Source of the DNA: Hetaerina americana
Taxonomy: Eukaryota; Arthropoda; Insecta; Odonata; Calopterygidae
Assembly: GCA_022747635.1 (NCBI GenBank)
Contig: JAKTNV010000062.1
Coordinates: 731,501-795,500, forward strand
DNA: 64,000 bases
Reading direction: 5' to 3'
Shown here: positions 33,625-44,384 of the stretch, one piece after another
How positions within the stretch are numbered: the first letter of the stretch is position 1
How the letters are laid out: every line of letters starts with the position of its first letter
The notes under the pieces: model-generated
What the model was told of the DNA's origin: nothing
Seen by the model: only the letters and a program-made list of their open reading frames with translations
The model's database searches: none
Program-made: the position numbers and the translations under genes

Positions 33625-34010
33625 TGTGATGAAGAGGTCAAAGAAAAATGTTATCTGTCGCAAGTTAGGGCTCATTTATAAAATATACTCCTAGTAGTAG
33701 TAAATTGGATCCTCGCATGAAGTGTGATTAATGGCCGAATCGGATCGCCTGCAGCGCAGGGGAGATGGATGTGTGAAACGATGTTATGATACACTTAGAA
33801 GCGTATCCAAAATATTAGAGGAGATAGGCTGGGAGTCAGTCACTCAATGGAGCGAAGGTTACGTTACAGATTACATAATTTCTCGTATATATTGGAAGGA
33901 TGTCTCTTTAGCAGTAATGTTGAAAATGTATTATTACCCCCATTGTACTACTACAGTAGGCGAGATCATGTCCATAAAAATCAGAGAAATTAAGTTTATG
34001 TGCAAGTGAG
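33625..34010 (+). pseudogene. old CR1-like RT C-terminal relic
   Basis: VKEKCYLSQVRAHL (about 33627-33670) and CVKRCYDTLRSVSKILEEIGWESVT (from 33766) correspond to VKERCYHALVRPHLEYA and FVKNSYDKTQSVAEMLMDLGWESLA of LINE A. A 92-codon open frame (33731-34009) covers the second part. The gaps and stops show age. Confidence 0.6.
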
Positions 34011-35010
34011 ATTACATTTTTCCACCATCACAGCTCTGAGGCTGTGCGATACTCTTTCCCGAGGAAATATAAATCCCAGGGTCCCTCTATGCCAATTGGC
34101 AATGACAATCCTCTACATATATTCCGACTGTTTGATTTTCACTCTCGTTTACCTGTCCAGCGAACACTTGGCGGGATATCATTAATTAGAATAACGCTAC
34201 AAATGACTCGGGCTATTCATAAAAGCATTTGGTGCGAGGCAAGGGAAACAGTCAGTCTCCTGGCTGGCACGTCGCCCGTGTTCACAAAAGGAGGCGCATT
34301 GGAGGAGGAGACTCGGGAATATAAATATGTATATTTTACTTCCTTGGCCCCGGGGAGAGTTTTCTTTTAAACTTAGTGGCTACTTATCATGCAAACTAAT
34401 TCCGTTTAAGCAGAAAATGTATACAATTGGATTATGAGATGCGAAGGAGAAATACGCCCTCCCGACGGTACTTCATAAATGACCGATAACATGCATTGTA
34501 TTTAGTTTTGTCTCTACTTGTCTTCATTGTATTTCAAACAGCGTTTGGGCGGTAATCAGGGCACGCGCACCCCTCGCCATGCAAATTCATGAGGAAGGAT
34601 GACGCCGAAGACACCTGCGAATATACATCTATGTTTTTCCCTTTATGCGTCATACTTGTTGGACGTGCGATGCATTTAATATAACACATTTCGGTTTCAT
34701 TTCGCTCGCGGGTTGGTTTAGCAGATTATAAAATGAGAGTCGGACATTGGGTTGGAATATTAGAGAGGAGGTGATGACGGATATAGGGTCGACTGCTTAT
34801 CTTAGGCTCTCGTCTTCGACTCGACGGCTGCGTCCATGCCCTGCTTCAATATTTCGAACAGAAATATTGACTAAATACGATAATCATTTCTATAGCAATA
34901 GTTAGATCACTTCCCAAGTAATTATTAGCAAGTAATTAATTATAAGTGAATAATTATGAACGAGGTAGTTGTTTCGCGACACTATTGGAAGAATTAGATG
35001 GGAGTATTGG
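34011..35010. other. unassigned DNA
   Basis: There is no recognisable coding, RNA or repeat feature. Confidence 0.4.
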
Positions 35011-35011
35011 A

Positions 35012-35472
35012 TTGAGGGAGTTTTGCATGAGTGTGTGCGCTGCTGGGGTGTAATTTTCCGTGTTGTTTTTTGCATGTGGTATTTTTCGTTTTTACGGTTG
35101 GTGACCTAACACCCCCCGCCACACGCCCTTGCGGCGGCTTGCGGGGTATTCTATATCTACATCTACATAATACCCCGCAAGCCGCCGCAAGGGCGTGTGG
35201 CGGGGGGTGTCAGGTCACCAACCGTAAAAAAGAAAAATTCCACATGCAAAAAAACAACACGGAAAATTACACCCACAGCAGCGCACACACTCATGCAAAA
35301 ATCCCTTCATCCAATACTCATGCAAACACATATACCGCAAAACAACTAAAAAACTGCACCCCATGATGCAGCACGAAAGACATTCTACAACACGGAAGCC
35401 AGGACACAACAAGCAAGAAATTGAAACATCACTACCACATGAAAATGCACCACGAAACACTCTACCCCCCGT
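35012..35472. repeat. two LINE A tails joined 3' end to 3' end
   Basis: A plus-strand LINE A tail (35012-35156) meets a minus-strand tail (about 35157-35472). Their TTGCGGGGTATT/AATACCCCGCAA ends are separated by about 18 bases of TAGATG-type repeat, so the inner 130-140 bases of each form a near-perfect palindrome. The minus copy reaches GTAGAGTGTTTCGTGGTGC (reverse complement) and is followed by GTAGATGTAGATGAA of a further tail. Confidence 0.8.
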
Positions 35473-35639
35473 ATTATGTAGATGTAGATGAATTAGGATG
35501 GGGCACTAGTTGCCGCACGCTGAAATGCTGGTTAAACGCAAATTCGAGGCAGGATGCTTATCAGAGGATGTTTCGGATGCATCACGGGCCTCATCTTACC
35601 ACGGTAAACCAGATAACCAACGTTTTCCCTCGTAACATT

Positions 35640-36010
35640 GGACATTAAAATAGACATGACAGTAACTGCGTGGGAGATAATTATAATTGGTAGTGTATTA
35701 ATTTTGTCTGTATCGTGCATGGGTTTCATTGGATGCATCTTTTAACTGTTTTTTCCGTCCGATTTGAATAACTCCCGTTATTTAATATTCTCTCATTTAT
35801 CTTACACCACCCGCCACACGCCATTGCGGCGGCTTGGGGGGCATGTTTAGATGATGCAAATGTATCTTCTTTCGTGTGATTAACTATACTCCAGTGCACC
35901 GATGTTTGTGTAAAAGTGCAGTGATTTTGATTGATCATGCATAGATGGTGATTTAACACCCCCCGCCACACGCCCTGCGGAGGTTGCGGAGTAGCATGTA
36001 GACGTAAGCA
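35640..36010 (+). repeat. two tandem, divergent LINE 3' tails
   Basis: The first has CACCACCCGCCACACGCCATTGCGGCGGCTTGGGGGGCATGTTTAGATGATG (about 35808-35856, quoted in two halves of one module). The second has AACACCCCCCGCCACACGCC and TAGCATGTAGACGTA (35956-36006). Both are on the plus strand with different UTRs, so two insertions, probably one beside the other. Confidence 0.6.
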
Positions 36011-37500
36011 CGCCAGCCGTAGACTAATTGAGGGAGGGGAAATTTGATCAATTTCAGGGGATGATGAAGGAAAAATCTAGCGACGGAATGTGCGAATCCC
36101 AAATATCCGATTTAAAAAAAATTTACTTCCACTTCATATTCGCATCTAGCATCGATACGATTTCCATAGAAACCCGCGCTAGAGTGGACCAGGACGACCT
36201 GATCGATAGTTTGAGATTGATGGGTCACGAAAGGGGTCAGTGGAATGAGTGACGATTTGATGGCTTTTTACGAAGGAGTCCTCTGGAGGTCCTCCATCCT
36301 CGGGAGAATCTCACGGTCGATCACCGAACACCCAAAACAAGAGATAGCTTCGTACCGAAACGTCGGGCTCGGCCCGCCTTAGTACTTCACCCACTTCATG
36401 ATTTACGATGGTGCGGCTAATGACTTCGAACCCAAACAGTATAGTATTAATAAACCAAACACTACGGCTATCGCCATAGATAACAGAGTAATAACTTAAT
36501 AAAAATGGATATCACGACCCCGACTGATAGCATCTCAGGAAAATATACGAGGAAATTTCCGAGGAAGAAATGAGGCACTTAAGATTAGACGTGAGACTAA
36601 AGGGGTTACGAACCGTTGCTTTACAAGAAAGGAAATAAGGTATTTTTTTAAATATTCAGGTCCGGAGATATAGAGAGAGTTTCGTCCGGGGGCGGTCGAG
36701 TTGGTGCACCGGACGCGGTGGGTACCCGTAATTCGTCTTGAGCCGGCACGCCATTCTCGCCCCGCCAAACTGATATTTCTCACGAATCCCGAGGGATTGG
36801 CTTAGCGGTGGGGCTGTCGCCGGGAGGAAGGTTGGGCGCCTGGGAAGAGGGCGAACTGAATGGCCGGACGAAGGGATCCTCACACGCTGGATGATGCCAA
36901 CCCCCCCCCCCCCCCCGCCTCTCGAAGGCGGACGAGAGTCCGTCCTCCGCTAATATCTCCTTCCACACAACACAATTACTTACAGAAACATCTTTCCGCT
37001 AAAGAGCCCGTACACCCTGGACCACTTTGCCTAAGGATATTAAGAATTTCCAGTCACTCAATTCATTCAAAACCAATTGCACTACGTAAAATGTTTCCAC
37101 ATTCCGAAAACGACTTCTCTATAAATCTACTGCCATGCAGTGACATAGCTCAAGTAGGACATTAAAATTAAAGTTAGATGAGAAACATGAGAAGAAGCAA
37201 AATTTAAACCTTTGTTCGAACACGCCAAAAATTTTCTTATTGGAAAGAAATTATAATTAACAATTGTTATTTCTACTATAGTACTTTTATTCACACGACC
37301 GCGGTTTCCACACATAGTGTCACAGCTTCAGGTTAAGTCAAGTTAGTTACGCCTGATAATATACGTTTTAAGTATGAAGTTAACTTAAAGCGAATGAGGT
37401 CAACTATTAATTAAAGCCTGAGACTATACGGTTCAATTATTATCAGGCGCAGTTGGCCATGAAAGTGTGTATTGATACGTGCGTGTTTGATGAAGTCCCG
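36011..37500. other. unassigned; C18 run near 36900
   Basis: No convincing gene. A homopolymer C run lies at about 36900-36917. A 74-codon frame at 36028-36252 has unremarkable residues and is not called. Confidence 0.35.
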
Positions 37501-37511
37501 CGCAAATACAC

Positions 37512-37677
<166 letters not shown>

Positions 37678-38308
37678 TAAGAAAGGGAGCTCTAATAGTT
37701 ACAAATAAGGCGGGTAAGATTATAGTAGACACAGGATAGATCCAAGAGACAAGGAAGGAATATATAGAAGAACTGTATAGTAAAGAACTTAGACCAAGAG
37801 TTTACGTATCTCGGAAGTGTTTTGGACCAACGCGGCCAAAGTGGTAGGGACGTAAGGAGAAGAATTGCGCTAAGGGGCTTTCACGAGGAGAAGGGAGTTG
37901 ATGACAGGGACGTTGAGTAAGGATATTAAGAAAAGACTCGTAAAAACTTTGATATGGAGCGTAGCTATGTACGGTGCGGAAACGTGGTCATTGAAGCAGG
38001 AGGATAGACGTAGATTGGAGGCTTTTGAAATGTGGGTGTGGAGAAGAATGGAGAAGGTGAAATGGACAGAGAAGAAAACAAATGAGGAAGTACTTGGTAT
38101 GGTGGGCGAAGAGAGGGGCTTGTTGAAAGAAATCCAATGGAGGCAGGAAAAGTGGATGAAGGGGGTATTGACCGGCAGTGGGATGTTGAAGACTGTGATA
38201 GAGGGAAGAATGTTGGGCAAACGAGGAAAGGGAAAGAACAGGATAGGGATGTTGGACGGGAAAAAGGGAGGAATAAGGTAATCAGAGATGAAGAGGGACC
38301 TCATGTAG
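37678..38308 (+). pseudogene. LINE C copy with internal deletion
   Basis: The linker piece ([12 protein letters not shown]...[11 protein letters not shown]) to 37799 is joined directly to [19 protein letters not shown] at 37800, removing the whole RT palm. The C-terminal block then runs open from 37898 to 38281 (127 codons: AMYGAETWSLKQEDRRRLEAFEMWVWRRMEKVKW...). Loss of the RT makes it dead. Confidence 0.8.
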
Positions 38309-38426
38309 AGTTTTCATCTCTGTCCATTTCACCTTCTCCATTCTTCTCCACACCCACATTTAAAAAGCCTCCAGTCTCCGTCTATCCTCCTGCTTCAATG
38401 AACACGTTTCCGCGTCGAAACATCGA
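38309..38426 (-). pseudogene. inverted LINE C scrap
   Basis: The reverse complement reads through the TWSLKQEDRRRLEAF-MWVWRRMEKVKW block. It sits between two plus-strand LINE C pieces, so a local inversion or a separate minus-strand fragment is implied. Confidence 0.7.
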
Positions 38427-38775
38427 AATGGCCAGGGGACTCAGAAAGGTATCAGCTATATTGTATCCTGGTTAAACACAGGTTTAGGAACAGGGTGATA
38501 AATTCGCACAGAGTTCCTGTAGCGGATGAGGCCTCGACCACAATTTAGTTGTTATGAAATGTACCGTCCGTTTCAAAAAGAAAACGCAGGGCCGGCGGGT
38601 TAGAAAATGGAACGAAGAAGACTTAAATGGATTAAAAAGGAAGGAGTATCAACAGGCGGTAGAGGAAATCATGTAGGATGGTAAAGAGCTAAGTACTATC
38701 GAAGAAAAATGGGAAAGTATCAAGAAAGGGTTATCGAAAGCCGAAAAGACACTATTGGAGCCGTTAACGCTAAAA
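38427..38775 (+). pseudogene. LINE C endonuclease C-terminus (left part of split copy)
   Basis: It corresponds to 30495-30835 of the longer LINE C (ERNQLDYI...NLVVMKC...EEKWEIIKKGLSKA). It is frame-broken and cut at GTTAACGCTAAAA by the LINE B insertion. The missing continuation (AGGAAACCATGGATCACGG) resumes at about 42055. Confidence 0.8.
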
Positions 38776-40168
38776 TGCTAATGCCTCTCAAATCCCCAAA
38801 AAAATTGAACAAACAAACACTTGCGTTAAAACAACATATAACCCACGTAAATTTAATAAAATTGGTGCCTCTACATACATAACAGATAGCAATGCAAGTG
38901 AATGTAATTCTTTTGTCTCTGTTCACCACGAATCGTCTCAAAACAGTTTTGTTAGCGTACATAAAACCGAAAAACAAGAAGTTACTAGCCATATTAAAAT
39001 TATAACATTAAACTGCCGTAGCATTAGAAACAAAATATCGGATATTGAACATATTTTTGTCAGTACAAACGCAGACATGGTAGTTGGAACGGAAAGTTGG
39101 CTCACGGGAGATATAACAAACAATGAGGTTTTTCCATACTGTTTCACAATTTACAGAAGGGACAGACAAAATAGGTTGAGTGGGGGAGTATTCATTGCAG
39201 TAAAGTCACATCTTAGTAGCCAACGATATGAATGCGACGTAGATGACATAGAAAGCGTTTGGTGCAACATTAAGGACTACAACGGCAGAAGCCTATACGT
39301 GTGTTCATTTTATAGACCCCCAGATTCTAACACAGATGTCCTACACAAGCTCGACGAACAAATATCCACTATCAGCAGCAGACAAAGCAACAGTATTACT
39401 ATAATCGCTGGTGACACAAATCTACCGTCAATTGACTGGGACAACTACTGCGTAGGAAAATCTGCCAAAAACAGAGATTCATGCCAAGAACTCCTTCATA
39501 TATTCACAAAACACTCCTTAGAACAAATAGTTACATCACCAACACGGGGCAAAAGCATACTAGACATCTTTGCGACTTCTATGCCCGTAATCATCACTAA
39601 CATTGAAATAATAGACGGAATCAGTGACCATAAGGCTATTCTTGTGGAGTTAAAAACTAAGTTCGTCAAAATAAACAAAGAAAAGCGTAAAATATACCTA
39701 TACAACAAGGCAAATTTTAACGGACTAAGAGAATATTTAAAGATAAAATTACCAGAATACAAGACAAAAACACTGACAACAAATACAGAGAACACTTGGA
39801 ATTATTTCTTAAATATTTTACGCGAAGGAATGAAGACGTACATCCCGTCCAAACTCAAATGCGACAGTAAGGAACCTAGATGGTACAACGGGGAAGTCAG
39901 ATCGGCATTAAGAAGGCAAAGAAAGCTACAGTCAAATTTCAAAAAGAGTTTAAAAAGTGACGATATAATTTATGTGAATACAACCAAACAGCTACTAAAA
40001 GAATGTCGTAGTAAGACGAAAAGTATTATGCGCACAGCACTACACTCTTTTAAATCTAAAATGCTAAGCGAATATCTTGAGGAAAATCCAAAGTCATTCT
40101 GGTCCTATGTTAGGGAAATACAGGGTAAACGTCCCACTGTTCACTCTTTGAAGACGGAAAATGGATAA
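38774..40168 (+). CDS. LINE B endonuclease (upstream half of a frame with one stop)
   Basis: Open from 38774; the first in-frame ATG used by simple calling is 39077, but the conserved domain starts earlier with ITLNCRSIRNKISDIEHIF. An APE-type endonuclease follows: GTESWL, SGGVFIAVK, SFYRPPDS, IIAGDTNLPSIDW (catalytic D/N), PTRGKSILDIF and ISDHKAILVE (catalytic D-H). After it comes the linker EPRWYNGEVRSALRRQRKLQ. The frame closes with a single TAA at 40166-40168, in a position where LINE A reads through (NIIHTDSEGKANIL). The next frame is in the same phase, so this looks like one nonsense mutation in one polyprotein. Confidence 0.85.
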   Translation, partial: NANASQIPKKIEQTNTCVKTTYNPRKFNKIGASTYITDSNASECNSFVSVHHESSQNSFVSVHKTEKQEVTSHIKIITLNCRSIRNKISDIEHIFVSTNADMVVGTESWLTGDITNNEVFPYCFTIYRRDRQNRLSGGVFIAVKSHLSSQRYECDVDDIESVWCNIKDYNGRSLYVCSFYRPPDSNTDVLHKLDEQISTISSRQSNSITIIAGDTNLPSIDWDNYCVGKSAKNRDSCQELLHIFTKHSLEQIVTSPTRGKSILDIFATSMPVIITNIEIIDGISDHKAILVELKTKFVKINKEKRKIYLYNKANFNGLREYLKIKLPEYKTKTLTTNTENTWNYFLNILREGMKTYIPSKLKCDSKEPRWYNGEVRSALRRQRKLQSNFKKSLKSDDIIYVNTTKQLLKECRSKTKSIMRTALHSFKSKMLSEYLEENPKSFWSYVREIQGKRPTVHSLKTENG

Positions 40169-40183
40169 ATCATTACAGATAGC

Positions 40184-41755
40184 GTGAAAAAGGCAAATAT
40201 TTTAAATCATTTTTTCCAGAGCGTCTACAACAAAAACACAAACGCACCAAATGATCCTCCACACCCACCCGGGGAACACATGAGCGATCTTACACTGACC
40301 AAGCAGGGAATAGTACATCTGCTCCGTAGTATCAAAGCACACAAGGCACCTGGTCCGGAAGAAATACCTGCTAGAATATTAAAGGAATTAGCTGAAGATA
40401 TTGCCCCATTTTTACATATTGTTTTTCTAAAATCGATAGAAGAAGGCTCAGTGCCTCGCGACTGGAAGCTAGCCCATATAACTCCCATCTATAAAGGCGG
40501 CGATAGGGATAAACCAACCAATTACCGACCCATTTCTTTAACATCGATCTCTTGCAAAATATTGGAACACATTATTGTCACTAACATTATGAGATTTCTT
40601 GATAGTAGGAAAATACTAATCCACAACCAGCACGGATTTAGGAAAAGCAGATCTTGCGAAACACAACTTGGTCTCTTCATTCACGATATACTTAGATCGG
40701 GAGAAAACAACACACAAGTCGATGTAGTATTCCTGGATTTCAAAAAAGCCTTCGACAAAGTCCCACACAATAAATTGTTACATAAACTTAAATGCTACGG
40801 GATCAATGAGAAAATAATTAATTGGATTAGAGACTTCTTGTCAAACCGCAAGCAAATAGTAGTCATAGATGGGTTGTGCTCGACGGAGAGAGATGTAACT
40901 TCGGGCGTCCCCCAGGGAAGTGAAATAGGGCCTCTTCTGTTCTTAATATACATAAATGACTTAAGCACACACGTTAGTAGCAATCTAAGGTTATTTGCTG
41001 ACGACACGGTGATATACAGGGAAATAAGGAGCCAACTAGATCGCGAGCTACTCTCTAGAGACTTAGACAATATCTCGGAATGGTGCGATAAATGGGGATT
41101 AACACTTAATATAGATAAATGCGCAGTTTTGAAATTTTGGAATAAAGGAAGCGAGGAACAGGATATAAACTACAAAATAGAGGGTTCAGTATTGACTACG
41201 GCAAATCAAGTTAAATATTTGGGGGTTGTTCTAACACCTCGCCTTTCATGGGAAGAACATATCAGGACAATATGCGGATCAGCTTTAAAGAAACTTGGCT
41301 TCATAAAACGGGTGGTGGGGAAATGTAATGAAAAAGTTAAAGAGAGGTGTTATTTTGCTCTAGTTAGACCTCATTTGGAATATGCCGCAAGTATTTGGGA
41401 TCCTTGGGAGAAAATGTTTAAAAAAGAATTAGGTAGAGTCCAGAAAAAATCCGCTAGACTCGTTAAAAATTGTTATGATAAGAACACAAGTGTGAGAGGT
41501 CTCTTAGGGGAATTAGGCTGGGAACCACTTGAAGTGCGGAGAGAACAAGCGAGGCTTAGACTTTTAGAAGGGTTGAGAACAAACGAGTGTAACAATGACT
41601 TGAGAGGAATTATAATGGCCCCGCACTATACTATTGATAGATCAGACCACAAAGATAAAATAAGGGAGATAGATTCCAGTACAGATAGGTACAAACACTC
41701 ATTCTTTCCCCGAGCAATCAGAAATCATAATATTAAGAAACCGAAGTCACTTTAG
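40184..41755 (+). CDS. LINE B reverse transcriptase (downstream half)
   Basis: 523 codons in the same phase as the endonuclease frame. RT motifs: APGPEEIPARILKEL, WKLAHITPIYKGGDRDKPTNYRPISLTSISCKILE, NQHGFRKSRSCETQL, VVFLDFKKAFDKVPH (catalytic Asp), SGVPQGSEIGPLLFLIYINDL, RLFADDTVIY (FADD catalytic pair) and KYLGVVL. The C-terminal region VKERCYFALVRPHLEYAASIWDPWEK...SFFPRAIRNHN is typical of the CR1/L2/Jockey assemblage. All catalytic residues are intact. It would copy the element RNA at the nicked target. Only the stop at 40166 separates it from the endonuclease. Confidence 0.88.
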   Translation: MKKANILNHFFQSVYNKNTNAPNDPPHPPGEHMSDLTLTKQGIVHLLRSIKAHKAPGPEEIPARILKELAEDIAPFLHIVFLKSIEEGSVPRDWKLAHITPIYKGGDRDKPTNYRPISLTSISCKILEHIIVTNIMRFLDSRKILIHNQHGFRKSRSCETQLGLFIHDILRSGENNTQVDVVFLDFKKAFDKVPHNKLLHKLKCYGINEKIINWIRDFLSNRKQIVVIDGLCSTERDVTSGVPQGSEIGPLLFLIYINDLSTHVSSNLRLFADDTVIYREIRSQLDRELLSRDLDNISEWCDKWGLTLNIDKCAVLKFWNKGSEEQDINYKIEGSVLTTANQVKYLGVVLTPRLSWEEHIRTICGSALKKLGFIKRVVGKCNEKVKERCYFALVRPHLEYAASIWDPWEKMFKKELGRVQKKSARLVKNCYDKNTSVRGLLGELGWEPLEVRREQARLRLLEGLRTNECNNDLRGIIMAPHYTIDRSDHKDKIREIDSSTDRYKHSFFPRAIRNHNIKKPKSL

Positions 41756-42047
41756 AAATATTAAAAACGTTGAATTTACAAGTCGGAACAAAATTAAACA
41801 CTATAGAGATGTTAGGTATACTTTCAGGTGCATGTGTATGTCAGGTGTAGATTGAGTGTTTGCATGTGTGTGGGGTGTAAGTGTTCATGCATGAATTTAT
41901 GCGAAGTTTTTTTTTTTGATATATGATTTTGTGGTTATTGCATGCGGTTTTTTTTCTCTTTCTTTTCTAAATTACGGGTGGTGTCCTAACACGCCCCACG
42001 CCCTTGCGGCGGCTTGCGGGGTATTAAGTAGATGTAGATGTAGATGT

Positions 42048-42940
42048 AAAAGCACTAGGAAACCATGGATCACGGATGAGATAATTACAAAGATGGATGA
42101 GCGGCGAAAATGGAAGAATCTAAATACAGAATTAGGCAAAATGAAGTGCAAAGAATTGAACAATAAATTGAGGCGGGCAACAAATAAAGCAAAAGAAGCA
42201 TGGTGGAAGACGCAGTGCGAGGATATGGAAAGTCTGCAGAGGAAGGTTGAAATCGGTGCGCTGTACAGCAAAGTTAAATCGCTATCGAGAAGTAAGAAAG
42301 GAAGATCTATGCTAACAGTTAGAGATAAGGCGGGTAAGAGAACAGTTGACGCAGGAAAGATCCAAGAGATATGGAAGGAGTATATAGAAGAACTGTTCAG
42401 TAAAGAACTTAGACCAACAAAGTTAGACATTGAAAAGGAACATGACGTAGAGGAAGACAGCTTAGGTCCAGGCATACTAGACAATGAGATAGAAAGGGCA
42501 TTAAGGGAGATGAAACTAAATAAGGCCGTGGGGATGGATATCATTCCCGCGGAACTATTGAAATTTTTAGGAAACTGTGGGAGGAAGAGTCTATATGGGC
42601 TGATTCGCAGTATCTATGAGGAAGGAATCTGGCCGAAAGACTTTGTGAGATCAGTTGTAGTTCCTATTCCGTTAAAGGTAAATGCTACATTATGTGAGGA
42701 CTACAGGACAATAAGTACAATATCCCACGCAGCTAAAGTTGTTCTCAGGATCATAAACAAAGGGATAGAGAGTAGGGCAAATGATTACTTTGGGTTTAAG
42801 AAGGGGAGAGGTACGCGTGATGCCATTGCAGTGCAGCAATGGGATTTTTAATCGAGAAGAATATAGAACACAACCAGGAGGTATTTGCCTGTTTCGTAGA
42901 TTTCGAAAAAGCGTTTGATAGAGTGAATTGGGAAAAATTA
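42048..42940 (+). pseudogene. LINE C linker and RT fingers (right part of split copy)
   Basis: The sequence resumes at STRKPWITDEIITKMDERRKWKN and stays open to 42851 through NNKLRRATNKAKEAWWK, LNKAVGMDIIPAELLKF, CEDYRTISTISHAAKVVLRIINKGIESRANDYFG, then a small deletion (DDQ of DDQFG) and KKGRGTRDAI. It breaks off after VDFEKAFDRVNWEKL at about 42940. The open frame recorded from 41916 joins LINE B tail sequence to LINE C and is a chance fusion. Confidence 0.85.
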
Positions 42941-44200
42941 CGCTCATTGCCAGAGTGCAAGTGGCTTGCGTGGCTTTGCGTACGTGGACTGATTCAGCGG
43001 CGCTTGAAATTCGTCTGTAACTTCACTGGCGAAGGGGGGGGGTGGAGAAGCCCACCAGGGTGGAAGGACACCGGAGGAAGTGGACCGAGGATCTCAAGGG
43101 CATAAGCTCCAACGGTCTCCACGCAGCGCATCTCACGTTCCATTCAAAGATCACACCAGCTAATGAGTGATGCTTCCTTCCTGCGAAGTGAGGTCCATCA
43201 CTGTTCGCCAGGTTTTCTTTTTGGTGGAGAGAGACACTTGGAAGCACCGTGGCCGCCGAGCGGACTACTGCACTGCTCTGGCAAGTAGGGAAGCATTTCT
43301 CTCTTTCTTAAGAAGGGGACGCTCCCACTTTGCGCCGGTAGCCTGGGCTGTGGGGCATGGAGGCTGGCTCTTTGGGGAGCCAAGTGGATAATTGCCCCGA
43401 TCCACGTGCGAAACCTAAATAAAAGGGTGGAGGGGTGGGCGGACGGGGACAGGTGAGCCTCGGGAACAAAAGAGACCCGGAGACAAAAGGAGGGAAGGAA
43501 ACCTCAAAGCCTCCGCCAACTCAACTTTTACGCGTGTTACTCACCGTTTTCAGGCGAATGCATCACCACTATCTCCAAATGCGGGTTGGTGAATTATGGC
43601 CGGTAAACAAAAACAAACCCACTTTCTCGTTGTCTTTGGAACAATAAGAAACATTCATAACATCACTAAGTGCACGCTTCCCACGACTGTTTCATTTTGT
43701 TTTAAATTTATCAAGCCATTCATACCTTTTTTATCGATATCTTAACTTCAAGCAAGAAGAACCCGACCCAACACGTAACCCAACACAACCTAAGAGTTCG
43801 TATCAAAGATTGCGAATACATTAACTTACAGACACACATGTAATGATCTCGACAATAATTACATGATGTATATAGGCTCGCAAGTGTATTGTATCATGAG
43901 TTGCATTGACATGGATTTTAGAACTACACCCATCTTTCTTTCCAGTTCCTTGGCAATGGTGGTGGTCCATCATATTTGTAAGTGGTTGTAGTTCATTCCT
44001 ATTCCCTTCTTTTTAACATACTAGAGAACCTTAACAGCGGATGAAATCAACACTTGTTTGGAACTATGTTACCCTCTATCGTGTACATGGATTTGCACGT
44101 GTTACAGGTTTTTTAGCGAAGGTTTTTCCCTTTTTTCTGACCTTTTAAACACACTTACTCTCCATCATCAATCCCACTCGGTGCTTGAACCTCAGCCCTT
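42941..44200. other. unassigned DNA
   Basis: A GC-rich first half (42960-43420) with several short frames on both strands, then AT-rich DNA. I recognise nothing. Confidence 0.35.
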
Positions 44201-44239
44201 CTTCTGGGATCGCGGGGTATTTATGAAGACACATCCGTG

Positions 44240-44384
44240 CATTCAGACCAGTGTTTTTTTATATATTTACTCACATATATTCAAATTAATGCATAAATTA
44301 ATAGTGATGCACGCATGACAAGTACATAACACCCCCCGCCACACGCCCTTTGCGGCAGCTTGAAGGGTATTGCGCAGATGTAGC
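44240..44384 (+). repeat. LINE 3'-tail relic
   Basis: GCACGCATGACAAGTACATAACACCCCCCGCC is followed by ACACGCCCTTTGCGGCAGCTTGAAGGGTATTGCGCAGATGTAG. The module is complete, but its stem is weakened by two mismatches. Confidence 0.65.

Larger units (their letters stand above)
38774..42047 (+). mobile_element. long LINE B retrotransposon inserted in LINE C
   Basis: The element contains endonuclease, RT, C-terminal domain and 3' UTR ending GGCGGCTTGCGGGGTATTAAG(TAGATG)n. The coding frame is open from 38774, right at the junction, so the 5' UTR, true start and any ORF1 are absent. TAAAA on both sides (38771-38775 and about 42046-42050) may be the target duplication. This is the best-preserved LINE B in the window. 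Confidence 0.88.

Noticed and set aside
35012..36010. CRISPR array, because of repeated GC-rich palindromic words
   Set aside because: The spacing is irregular, the repeats are LINE tails, and the context is eukaryotic.
41916..42047. Start of a 311-codon gene at 41916
   Set aside because: The first part is LINE B 3' UTR and tail in a chance open phase leading into LINE C.
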